A DNA stretch of 14,493 bases from Elusimicrobiales bacterium. Its GTDB lineage: Bacteria > Elusimicrobiota > Elusimicrobia > Elusimicrobiales > UBA9959. Each line of letters opens with the position of its first letter. Within the stretch, counting starts at the first letter, position 1. The stretch lies in assembly GCA_026416895.1 (NCBI GenBank), contig JAOAEH010000061.1:1-14493 (forward strand), written 5' to 3'. Below are positions 1-6,865 of the stretch, piece by piece. Under the pieces are notes generated by a model. That model saw nothing but the letters and a program-made list of their open reading frames with translations, ran no database searches and was not told the DNA's origin. A program made the position numbers and the translations under genes.

Positions 1-366
1 ATTTTTAGTATAAAAATTTTCTGTACCTTTTTCACATATAAGTCCAATCCATTTTATACCTCTTTTAATTAATAATTCCACTATGAAGGATAGAAGTTTT
101 GAACCAATATTTTTTCTCCTATATTTTGGAGCTACTGTAAAATCTTGTATATAAGCATCATTTATTCCATCAGATATAACCCTCCCCATAGCAACTATCT
201 TTTTGCCTTTAAAACATACTACAAATATATAACTATTTTTTATTATATTCTTAATACGTATAAAGTTATCATCTGATTCTAACCAACCTGCATTTTTATA
301 TAAATTTTTTATTTCCTTAAAGTATTTAAAGTTTATTTTTTTAATTGATTTAAATTTAAATTTCAT
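1..366 (-). CDS. GNAT-family N-acetyltransferase, partial (C-terminus beyond the window)
   Basis: The minus-strand reading frame is open from the ATG at 366-364 to the window edge and gives 122 residues. The GNAT core is visible. A beta strand and motif A follow in order (QDFTVAPKYRRKNIGSKLL, residues 74-92). Its R-R-K-N-I-G segment is the acetyl-CoA pyrophosphate-binding loop, with N86 where the first glycine of the usual R-x-x-G-x-G/A pattern would be. The family's late 'ENFYxKxGF' motif begins at residues 116-122, so roughly 15-30 residues are probably missing. The enzyme should transfer an acetyl group from acetyl-CoA to an amine; the substrate cannot be told. The start codon overlaps the stop of the upstream TauE-like gene as ATGA (366-363), which implies translational coupling and fixes the start. 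The family call is firm, the specific function unknown. Confidence 0.85.
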   Translation of the reverse strand, partial: MKFKFKSIKKINFKYFKEIKNLYKNAGWLESDDNFIRIKNIIKNSYIFVVCFKGKKIVAMGRVISDGINDAYIQDFTVAPKYRRKNIGSKLLSFIVELLIKRGIKWIGLICEKGTENFYTKN

Positions 367-1133
367 GATGATTTAATTGCTTCTATAATTAATTTTAAAA
401 TTATTATGTTCGATATTATTATAATTAATGGTTTAATTATGCATACTCCTTTTTTTAAAGTGACTTTTGCTCCGAGATAATTTCCGATTATTGATACAAA
501 TCCCATAGTAAGTCCTATTTCAAAATGTAATTTTTTCATAACAACAAAAGTCAGTAGTGCTGAGACATTAGAAACTAGATTTGTAAACTTTGCGAGAGCT
601 GTACTTTTTAATATATCATATCCTATTAATTTTGAATAACCAACTGCAAGAAATGTGCCAGTTCCAGGTCCCATCATGCCGTCATAAAATGATACAGTTG
701 AGGAGATAAAAATTGTTCTAAAAGTTTTTGTTTTAGAAGGAATATTTTCAGAAAAATCTTTAATTCCAAATTCTTTTGAAGTTATAAGATATACTGATAT
801 TGGTGGTGTTAAAATAAATATAATAATTTTAATTAAATAACTTGGTAATAGTGAAATAAAATATGCTCCTAAAGAAGAAAAAACAGCTGAAAAGAATGCA
901 ACTATAATAAGGTAAGATGTAGGGAATTTTATTTCTTGTATGTATTTAAGAACAGCTGCCAAAGTTCCTATAGATGAAGAAAGTTTATTTGTACCAAGAA
1001 CCATTTTTTCTGTAATACCATAGTTAAGATATGCAGGTATTGTTATAATTCCTCCACCACCTGCAATTGAATCTATAAATCCTGCAACAAAAACTAATAT
1101 AGCAAGTAATATTATAGATTGATTAAATTCCAT
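363..1133 (-). CDS. TauE/SafE (YfcA-like) family membrane permease
   Basis: This 256-residue polytopic protein is about the usual length for the TauE/SafE family of sulfite or organosulfur-anion exporters. Two homologous glycine-rich signatures are visible, one per half: GFIDSIAGGGGIITIPAYL at residues 18-36 with LGTNKLSSSIGT at 46-57, and YDGMMGPGTGTFLAVG at 150-165 with ALAKFTNLVSN at 179-189. Around seven or eight hydrophobic segments span the rest (for example 76-98, 100-117, 140-150, 190-200, 205-222, 233-250). Family members export small anions, but individual substrates are rarely known, so none is assigned. It is the first gene of a two-gene unit with the GNAT gene. No Shine-Dalgarno sequence precedes the ATG; a promoter-like sequence lies so close to it that the mRNA may be leaderless. 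Confidence 0.88.
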   Translation of the reverse strand: MEFNQSIILLAILVFVAGFIDSIAGGGGIITIPAYLNYGITEKMVLGTNKLSSSIGTLAAVLKYIQEIKFPTSYLIIVAFFSAVFSSLGAYFISLLPSYLIKIIIFILTPPISVYLITSKEFGIKDFSENIPSKTKTFRTIFISSTVSFYDGMMGPGTGTFLAVGYSKLIGYDILKSTALAKFTNLVSNVSALLTFVVMKKLHFEIGLTMGFVSIIGNYLGAKVTLKKGVCIIKPLIIIISNIIILKLIIEAIKSS

Positions 1134-1139
1134 AATTAA

Positions 1140-1167
1140 ATTCTAACAAAAAAGTAAAAGATGTAAA
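1140..1167 (-). promoter_or_regulatory. Probable sigma70-type promoter of the TauE-like/GNAT unit
   Basis: Read on the minus strand there is TTTACA (1167-1162), a 16-base spacer, and TAGAAT (1145-1140) preceded by TG plus one base, an extended -10. The -10 ends six bases before the ATG at 1133-1131. The predicted transcription start therefore falls on or next to the start codon, which agrees with the lack of a ribosome binding site. The match is good, but chance matches are common in A+T-rich DNA. Confidence 0.5.
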
Positions 1168-1195
1168 ACATATTAGTTAATGAGATTTTATTTTA

Positions 1196-1201
1196 TATAA
1201 T
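1196..1201 (+). promoter_or_regulatory. Possible -10 element for the ade operon
   Basis: A perfect TATAAT lies 32 bases before the ade start, leaving room for a short leader carrying the AAAGGAGAT ribosome binding site. No convincing -35 hexamer is found 16-18 bases upstream (the region reads like TAGTTA). I saw no purine-riboswitch core in the 100-bp spacer. Confidence 0.3.
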
Positions 1202-1233
1202 TATACATATACAAACTAATAAAAGGAGATGAA

Positions 1234-2967
1234 ATGATTGAAATTGATAAAGAAATACAAAATCTTAAAACAACAATAGATATATCTTTGAACAAAAATA
1301 AAATAGATTTACTAATCAAAAATGCTAAATTAATAAATACTTTCTCCGGAGATATATATAAAACTGATATTGCAATTCATAAAGGGAAAATTGTTGGATT
1401 TGGTGAATATTCGGCAAAAAATATTATTGATCTAAAAGGCATGTATGTAGCTCCTGGATTTATAGATGGACATACTCATGTAGAAAGTGCTATGGTAAAA
1501 ATACCAGAGTTTGCTAAAGTTGTTATACCATGTGGAACAACTTCCGTTATTATAGATCCACATGAAATTGCAAATGTGTTAGGAATAGAAGGAATAAAAT
1601 ATATGCTTTCATCTAGCGTAAATGCTATGCTTGGTGTTTATGTTATGCTTCCTTCTTGTGTGCCATCAACAGAACTTGAAACATCAGGGGCTTCTCTTTC
1701 AAGTCATGATCTATCTCTTTTATTAAATGATGAAAGAGTTTTAGGAATAGCAGAGGTAATGAATTACCCAGGAGTAATAAATAAAAATGATGAATTATTA
1801 AAAAAAATATTAATAGCTAAAAATAAAAGAATTGATGGACATGCTCCAATGTTAAGCGGAAAGCAATTATATGCATATATTAATACAGGAATAGCATCTG
1901 ATCATGAGTGTAGTAGTGAAGAAGAAGCACGAGAAAAACTTAGAGCTGGTATGTACGTTATGATTAGAGAAGGCACTGCTGCAAAAAATTTGGAAAATCT
2001 TATTAAATTGGTTAACAAAACAAATTCGAGAAGAATTATATTTGTAACTGATGATAGACACTTAGATGATATAGAAAAAGAAGGTCATATAAATTATATG
2101 GTAAAAAAATCAATAGAATATGGAATAGAACCAGTAAAAGCAATTCAAATGGCGACAATAAACACAGCAGAATATTTTCGTATAAAAAACCTTGGAGCCA
2201 TAGCTTGTGGTTATGATGCAGATATGATTGTAATAGATAATCTCAAAAAACTAAATATAATGATGGTTTTCAAAAAAGGGATTTTAGTAGCAAAGGATGG
2301 TAAAATAATAGAAAATATAATTCCACCTTATGATGAAAAACTGAGAGGTACAATTAATGTTAAATGGATAGAATATGATGATTTTTCAATAAAAGCGATT
2401 GGAAGAAGAGCTAGGATAATAAATGTTATACCAAATGAAATAATAACAAAAATGAGCATTGAAGAAGTTAAGGTAGAAAGCGAATATGTGGTTCCTGATA
2501 TAGAGAGGGATATATTGAAGGTAGTAGTAATAGAACGGCACATGGCAAGTGGTAGAATTACTAAAGGATTAGTTAGGGGATTTAAGCTTAAAAAAGGAGC
2601 AATAGCTTCCAGTATTTCTCATGATTCACATAATATAGTTGTAGTTGGAACTCATGATGGGGATATGTATCAAGCTGCGGTAGGTGTAGTTAAAATGCAA
2701 GGAGGGATTTCTGCAGCGATTAATGGGCAAGTTATTGAATCACTTCCGCTACCTGTTGCAGGATTAATGTCAGATAAAAGTGCTGACTTTGTTAGGAATA
2801 AAATAAAAAGATTAAGAGAAATTGCTAGATATTTTGGTTCAGATCTTGCTGACCCTTTTATGGCAATGTCTTTTTTAACACTTGTGCCTATACCTGAAAT
2901 AAAAATAACGGATCGAGGAATTATAGATTCAAAAAATTTTAAAGTTGTTGATTTATTTGTAAAATGA
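1234..2967 (+). CDS. ade: Adenine deaminase
   Basis: Adenine deaminase (EC 3.5.4.2) hydrolyses adenine to hypoxanthine and ammonia in the cytoplasm, feeding purine salvage and nitrogen supply. The 577-residue length equals that of well-known bacterial Ade proteins. The amidohydrolase metal site is intact: GFIDGHTHVES (residues 75-85, His80 and His82), DPHEIANV (109-116), DGHAP (201-205), SDHE (222-225) and VTDDRH (271-276). The family's C-terminal domain is also present with RHMASGR (435-441), HDSHN (463-467) and GGISAAI (490-496). A strong AAAGGAGAT sits just upstream of the ATG, supporting this start. The stop overlaps the start of the next gene (ATGA, 2964-2967), so the two proteins are probably translationally coupled. 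Nothing looks damaged, and activity is expected. Confidence 0.97.
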   Translation: MIEIDKEIQNLKTTIDISLNKNKIDLLIKNAKLINTFSGDIYKTDIAIHKGKIVGFGEYSAKNIIDLKGMYVAPGFIDGHTHVESAMVKIPEFAKVVIPCGTTSVIIDPHEIANVLGIEGIKYMLSSSVNAMLGVYVMLPSCVPSTELETSGASLSSHDLSLLLNDERVLGIAEVMNYPGVINKNDELLKKILIAKNKRIDGHAPMLSGKQLYAYINTGIASDHECSSEEEAREKLRAGMYVMIREGTAAKNLENLIKLVNKTNSRRIIFVTDDRHLDDIEKEGHINYMVKKSIEYGIEPVKAIQMATINTAEYFRIKNLGAIACGYDADMIVIDNLKKLNIMMVFKKGILVAKDGKIIENIIPPYDEKLRGTINVKWIEYDDFSIKAIGRRARIINVIPNEIITKMSIEEVKVESEYVVPDIERDILKVVVIERHMASGRITKGLVRGFKLKKGAIASSISHDSHNIVVVGTHDGDMYQAAVGVVKMQGGISAAINGQVIESLPLPVAGLMSDKSADFVRNKIKRLREIARYFGSDLADPFMAMSFLTLVPIPEIKITDRGIIDSKNFKVVDLFVK

Positions 2968-4037
2968 TAACATTATTATTTATTATTATTTCTTTGATTC
3001 ACTTACAAGAACCAGTCTATGGACCTTATATACTTAATGCAACAGATAATACTATAACTTTAAAATATGCTTTAAACAAACCAATCAAAAGCTGGCTCGG
3101 ATGGGGGATATATCCAAAATGTGATACATATTTAACATTTTTTGGACCACAAAAAAATGTAGTTTCAACAATATATGGACTTCAATCAGATAAAAATTAT
3201 TGTTATACTCTTTATTTACCTGTTGAAAACTCTACTTTTAGTTATATATTCTCTTCTGCAACTTTTCATACTATTACAAATTCAACATCATTGCCGTTTA
3301 ATTTCATAGTATTTACAGACCTCAATGGATATGCAAGTGAGATATGTAATTCTCTTGATTTTATAATAGATACTAGGACTCAGTTTGCTATATATTTTGG
3401 AAGTATAACTGAAAATTCTTCTAATGGTATTCCATCATATTTTTCCAATTATTCAAAATTTATTTCTAAAATACCATTTTATATACCGGCTATTGAACAT
3501 AATTTTGATTATGAAAAAGGATTAATTAATAAACAATTTCAAAATTATTTTTATTTTTCATACAACGGTATATCTCCATATTACTATTATATAGATGTGG
3601 GAACTGTAAGATTATTACTTATTGATCTTATAAAATCTAAAATGAGTAAAAAATTTTTTTTAGAACAAAAAAAATGGTTAGAGAAAACATTAGAAACAAC
3701 ATCAAAGGATTGGATTATTGCAGTTTTTAATACAGATATTTCAGTTATGGATGAAGAAACAGAAAAAATTATAGAAATATTATCAAATAAAGGAGTTGAT
3801 TTAATAATTCATTACGGAAATTCAAAATATTTAAGAAGGAAAATTTTCCATAATAACAACTTAGAGATTATATCACTTTCTATAGGAGAAAAAGTTCTAA
3901 GTGATGATGTCGAGTATTTTGAGTTTAAGTCAGATATCGACGGAATTATAAAAATAAATATAGATTATAAAAAACTTGAAATCTTTTATCTTGATTTTCA
4001 ATTTAAGGAAATTGATCATCTTGTTTACCAGAAATAA
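2964..4037 (+). CDS. Exported purple-acid-phosphatase-like protein with lost metal ligands (probable pseudoenzyme)
   Basis: The 357-residue protein begins with a hydrophobic, signal-like segment (residues 2-14). A fibronectin-like domain like the purple acid phosphatase N-domain follows: GPYILNATDNTITLKYAL at 20-37, then TIYGLQSDKNYCYTLYLP at 69-86. Next comes a calcineurin-type metallophosphoesterase fold (about 111-340). The fold is recognisable in the order VRLLLIDL (215-222), QKKWLEKTL (235-243), WIIAVF (250-255) and VDLIIHY (278-284). The catalytic motifs are not conserved: motif I keeps Asp119 in FTDLNG; GD becomes G146-S147; GNH[DE] becomes I-E-H-N (177-180); the HH pair becomes N256-T257; and GHxH becomes Y-G-N-S (284-287). 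The frame is intact, so it looks like a maintained non-catalytic or altered protein, not a decaying gene. No ribosome binding site precedes the ATG; it overlaps the ade stop by ATGA. Role unknown. The fold assignment is by eye. Confidence 0.7.
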   Translation: MITLLFIIISLIHLQEPVYGPYILNATDNTITLKYALNKPIKSWLGWGIYPKCDTYLTFFGPQKNVVSTIYGLQSDKNYCYTLYLPVENSTFSYIFSSATFHTITNSTSLPFNFIVFTDLNGYASEICNSLDFIIDTRTQFAIYFGSITENSSNGIPSYFSNYSKFISKIPFYIPAIEHNFDYEKGLINKQFQNYFYFSYNGISPYYYYIDVGTVRLLLIDLIKSKMSKKFFLEQKKWLEKTLETTSKDWIIAVFNTDISVMDEETEKIIEILSNKGVDLIIHYGNSKYLRRKIFHNNNLEIISLSIGEKVLSDDVEYFEFKSDIDGIIKINIDYKKLEIFYLDFQFKEIDHLVYQK

Positions 4038-4055
4038 AAAATTATATAATATATA

Positions 4056-4132
4056 TGCGGGGTAGAGCAGCCCGGTAGCTCGCCAGGCCCATAACCTGGA
4101 GGTCGTAGGTTCAAATCCTACCCCCGCAACCA
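4056..4132 (+). tRNA. Initiator tRNA-fMet (anticodon CAU), CCA encoded
   Basis: A complete 77-nt cloverleaf starts at T4056 and ends with encoded CCA (4130-4132). The acceptor stem pairs 4056-4062 with 4122-4128, so the first pair is U1:A72, weak as expected for an initiator. The D stem GAGC/GCTC (4065-4068 with 4078-4081) has the A11:U24 pair typical of bacterial initiators. The anticodon stem is CCAGG/CCTGG (4083-4087 with 4095-4099), so positions 29-31/39-41 are AGG/CCU in place of the usual GGG/CCC. The loop reads CCCATAA with CAT at 4090-4092, which puts C at position 33 (4089) where almost all tRNAs carry U. The T arm is GTAGG-TTCAAAT-CCTAC. It lies 18 bp after the phosphatase-like gene and 63 bp before the TerC gene. 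Confidence 0.96.
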
Positions 4133-4195
4133 ATATACCATATTTCGTAAATAAAAAACAAACAAGAATATTCGATATTATTGTAAAATATTTTT

Positions 4196-5101
4196 ATGGA
4201 TTCGTATTCTATTCTATGGACAATATTTATAACAATTAGTTTTACTCTTTTTTTATTGGATTTAAAATTTTCCGTTTTAAATCCTCATGAAATATCGTTT
4301 AAAGAATCTTTAACTCTTTGTAGTATATGGATATCTATAGCCATTTTATATTCTTTGTGTATATGGTATTATTTAGGATCTTTTAAAATGGCAGAATATC
4401 TTACTGCTTATATAATAGAGTATTCTCTTTCTGTTGATAACATGTTTGTTTTTCTTATGATATTTTCATATTTTAAAATAGAAAAAAAATATCAGCCTAA
4501 AATTCTTGTTATAGGAATACTTAGTGCTGTTGTGATGAGACTTATATTTATATTTGCAGGTATAGCTTTAGTTAAAAAATTCTCTTGGGTTTTATATGTT
4601 TTTGGAATTATACTTGTATATACAGGAATCAAAATGTTTTTTCATAAAGAAGAAAATATAGAGCCAGAAAAAAATATTATTTTGAGATTAATTAAGAAAT
4701 ATTTTAGGATTGCAATGAATGTAAGAAACGGGAATTTTTTTATAAGAGAGAATAACAAAATAATACCAACTATTATGGTCGCAGTTCTTATTGTAATAGA
4801 AACCACAGATCTAATTTTTGCTATAGATTCAATTCCAGCAGTATTATCAATATCTCAAGATAAATTAATAGTTTATTCTTCCAATATATTTGCAATAATA
4901 GGACTTAGAAGTCTTTATTTTTCTCTTGCTGCATTAAATGAATACTTCAAATATTTAAAAGATGGAGTTTCTATTGTTCTTATATATGTTGGAATTAAGA
5001 TGCTTATATCAAAATTTATACATATCAATCCATTTATTTCACTTGGAATAGTTTCAATAATACTTTTTGTATCCATAATTTTTTCTATATTAAAAAAGTA
5101 A
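4196..5101 (+). CDS. TerC/Alx-family integral membrane protein
   Basis: This 301-residue protein of the TerC family has about nine hydrophobic segments and the two diagnostic acidic membrane motifs: EYSLSVDNMFVF (residues 75-86, with Asp81) and IETTDLIFAIDSIPAV (201-216, with Glu202, Asp205 and Asp211). The family tail NIFAIIGLRSLYF (230-242) is also present. Length and motif order match the Alx/TerC group, whose studied members move Mn2+ out of the cell or help metallate exported proteins; the ion here is inferred. No yybP-ykoY-type riboswitch fits in the 63-bp leader. The upstream in-frame TTG is followed at once by a stop, so the ATG at 4196 is the start, and it lacks a Shine-Dalgarno sequence. 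A TAAAAT at 4184-4189 lies six bases before it. The FKBP gene follows after 49 bp. Confidence 0.92.
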   Translation: MDSYSILWTIFITISFTLFLLDLKFSVLNPHEISFKESLTLCSIWISIAILYSLCIWYYLGSFKMAEYLTAYIIEYSLSVDNMFVFLMIFSYFKIEKKYQPKILVIGILSAVVMRLIFIFAGIALVKKFSWVLYVFGIILVYTGIKMFFHKEENIEPEKNIILRLIKKYFRIAMNVRNGNFFIRENNKIIPTIMVAVLIVIETTDLIFAIDSIPAVLSISQDKLIVYSSNIFAIIGLRSLYFSLAALNEYFKYLKDGVSIVLIYVGIKMLISKFIHINPFISLGIVSIILFVSIIFSILKK

Positions 5102-5150
5102 TCTAAAAAAGATTGTTAAAATATGCTAATATTTAGTTTAAGGAGGAGTT

Positions 5151-5858
5151 ATGAAAAAAATAATTGTCTTATGTATATTTTGTTTTATGGTACAAAATAT
5201 TAATATTTTTGCTCAACAAAAAAATGCTCAAGAGTTTACTTCACCATATATGTTAGGACTTGCGTTAACAAGAAACATTTCTGAGTATGATTTTACAGCT
5301 AAGGAGATTCAAGAAATCGTTAAAGGTTTTTCTGATGGTCTTAATAAGAAAATTGATTATAAAACAAACATCAATTATGATAAATTAAATGAGATGATGA
5401 AGTTAAAAAGAGAAGCCTTAACTGAAAAAAACAAGAAAAAAGGGACAGAATATCTTAAAAAATTAGCTGCTGAAAATAAAGGAAAAATTATTGAAAATGG
5501 CATAGTTTATGTTACAAGACAAAATGGAACTGGTAATTCTCCAACTGAAACAGATACTGTTAAGGTTCATTATAGAGGAAGTTTTATAGATGGTACAGAA
5601 TTTGATAGTTCTTATAAGAGGAATGAACCTGCAGAATTTCAATTAAATAGCGTAATACCGTGTTGGACAAAAGCTTTGTCTAAAATGAAAGTTGGAGAAA
5701 AAGCTACAATAGGATGTCCCTCAGATACTGCATATGGAGATAATGGGATAGAGAGAGTTATACCACCAGGTTCAACATTAATATTTGATGTTGAGCTTTT
5801 AGATATAGTAAAAAAACAAGAATCACAATTTTCTCAACAACAAAATCAAACTAAATGA
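5151..5858 (+). CDS. Periplasmic FKBP-type peptidyl-prolyl cis-trans isomerase (Mip/FkpA-like)
   Basis: This 235-residue protein should speed proline cis-trans isomerisation and assist folding outside the cytoplasmic membrane. It has a signal peptide (residues 1-21, possible cleavage after IFA), an Lys-rich helical FKBP N-terminal domain of the dimerising type (about 29-110), and an FKBP domain (about 115-219). The active-site core is visible: VKVHYRGSFIDGTEFDSS (137-154), VIPCWTKAL (168-176, with the conserved Trp172), DTAYGDNGIERVIPPGS (192-208) and the last strand LIFDVELLDI. Cys171 and Cys189 both fall near the catalytic pocket and could form a disulfide. The Gln/Ser-rich tail (222-235) is not part of the fold. 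AAGGAGGAG (5140-5148) is the strongest ribosome binding site in the window and suggests high expression. Only 21 bp separate it from the next gene, so the two are probably one operon. Confidence 0.93.
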   Translation: MKKIIVLCIFCFMVQNINIFAQQKNAQEFTSPYMLGLALTRNISEYDFTAKEIQEIVKGFSDGLNKKIDYKTNINYDKLNEMMKLKREALTEKNKKKGTEYLKKLAAENKGKIIENGIVYVTRQNGTGNSPTETDTVKVHYRGSFIDGTEFDSSYKRNEPAEFQLNSVIPCWTKALSKMKVGEKATIGCPSDTAYGDNGIERVIPPGSTLIFDVELLDIVKKQESQFSQQQNQTK

Positions 5859-5879
5859 TAAAATTGTAGGAGTATTTAT

Positions 5880-6860
5880 ATGAATAAAAATATATTTGAA
5901 GTAATTCTCCTTATAGCACTTCCAGCATCTGGGAAATCAGAGGTTAGAAGATTTTTTAAAAATATTTCTTCCGAAGAACTTGAGAAAGATTTTCATATAG
6001 GTAAAAATATACAACTGGATGACTTTCCATATGTGCATGTAATGAGAAGAATAGATGAAGAGTTATCAAAGAGAGGTTTAGAAAGGATTTTTTTTCAATC
6101 TCCTGAAAAACCATTCAAGAATCCCTATGATTGGCAAACCTTGATTGAACTAATAAATATGGATTGGAGAGATTTAAAATCAAATATGAGATATGATAAT
6201 AAACATCCAGGTGTATGGCTTATGGAAAGAATAGAAACTGCGGCTTTAAAAGTTAGAATTCCTAAGCGAATTTCCTTGTTTGAAAATAAAGTTTTTAATT
6301 CTATAGCTGAAGAATTAAAAAAAGAAGGACAAGATATTCTTAATGATAAATATTCACATTATACTGATGATTTTTCAGATAAAACTATTATAATAGAATT
6401 TGCGAGGGGTGGCCAACAAGGTTCAAAAATGCCTTTGTCTGAACCTTTTGGGTATTTACATTCATTACCAGTTCTCGATGAAGATATACTTGAAAAAGCT
6501 GTTATACTTTATATTTGGGTTACACCAGAAGAATCTAGAAGAAAAAATCAAGAAAGGGCTAATCCTAATGATCCTGGGTCTATTTTACATCATGGAGTTC
6601 CAATTGATGTTATGTTAAATGATTATGGCTGTGATGATATATTTTGGTTATATGAAAATTCAGATAGAAGAGATAATATTACAGTAAAGAAAAATAATAA
6701 AACTTTTTATTTACCTTTTGCTTATTTTGATAACAGAGTTGATAAAACAAGTTTTTTAAGAGAAGATAAACATAGATGGGATGAAAAAAAACTTCGTGAG
6801 TTAAGAACAGAAATAAAGAAAGCCACAGATTCTTTGTATAATTTAAAGTTTAGAATATAA
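5880..6860 (+). CDS. P-loop NTPase of unrecognised family, kinase-like
   Basis: I do not recognise this 326-residue cytoplasmic protein. It starts with a beta strand (VILLIA, residues 8-13) running into a Walker A loop, ALPASGKSE (13-21). This has A13 where the first glycine of GxxxxGKS would be but keeps Gly18, Lys19 and Ser20, as in small-molecule kinases. A hydrophobic strand ending in an acidic residue, TIIIEFARGG (169-178), could be the Walker B or base strand. A strand YIWVTPEESRRKNQER (211-226) resembles the Arg-rich lid region of nucleotide or metabolite kinases. Other segments likely to be family signatures are IQLDDFPYVHVMRRIDEEL (44-62), PNDPGSILHHGVP (229-241) and DYGCDDIFWLYENSDRR (248-264). 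No signal peptide or membrane segment is seen. GTAGGAG upstream supports the ATG. The substrate is unknown; kinase activity is an inference from the P-loop and Arg cluster only. Confidence 0.72.
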   Translation: MNKNIFEVILLIALPASGKSEVRRFFKNISSEELEKDFHIGKNIQLDDFPYVHVMRRIDEELSKRGLERIFFQSPEKPFKNPYDWQTLIELINMDWRDLKSNMRYDNKHPGVWLMERIETAALKVRIPKRISLFENKVFNSIAEELKKEGQDILNDKYSHYTDDFSDKTIIIEFARGGQQGSKMPLSEPFGYLHSLPVLDEDILEKAVILYIWVTPEESRRKNQERANPNDPGSILHHGVPIDVMLNDYGCDDIFWLYENSDRRDNITVKKNNKTFYLPFAYFDNRVDKTSFLREDKHRWDEKKLRELRTEIKKATDSLYNLKFRI

Positions 6861-6865
6861 AAAAT

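Noticed and set aside
1134..1233. Possible purine riboswitch upstream of ade
   Set aside because: The spacer is only 100 bp, holds promoter-like and ribosome-binding sequences, and shows none of the conserved purine-aptamer core or three-way junction.
3930..4133. Minus-strand open frame across the initiator tRNA, containing GVGFEPTTSRL
   Set aside because: This peptide is the known artefact of translating a tRNA gene on the opposite strand. The region is fully explained by the tRNA and the end of the phosphatase-like gene.
4167..4179. AATAT-TCG-ATATT inverted repeat between the initiator tRNA and the TerC gene
   Set aside because: The stem is only five A/T pairs with no T-run, too weak to call a terminator or operator in such A+T-rich DNA.
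4133..4195. Possible Mn-sensing yybP-ykoY riboswitch before the TerC gene
   Set aside because: The gap is 63 bases, too short, and lacks the paired internal-loop motifs of that aptamer.
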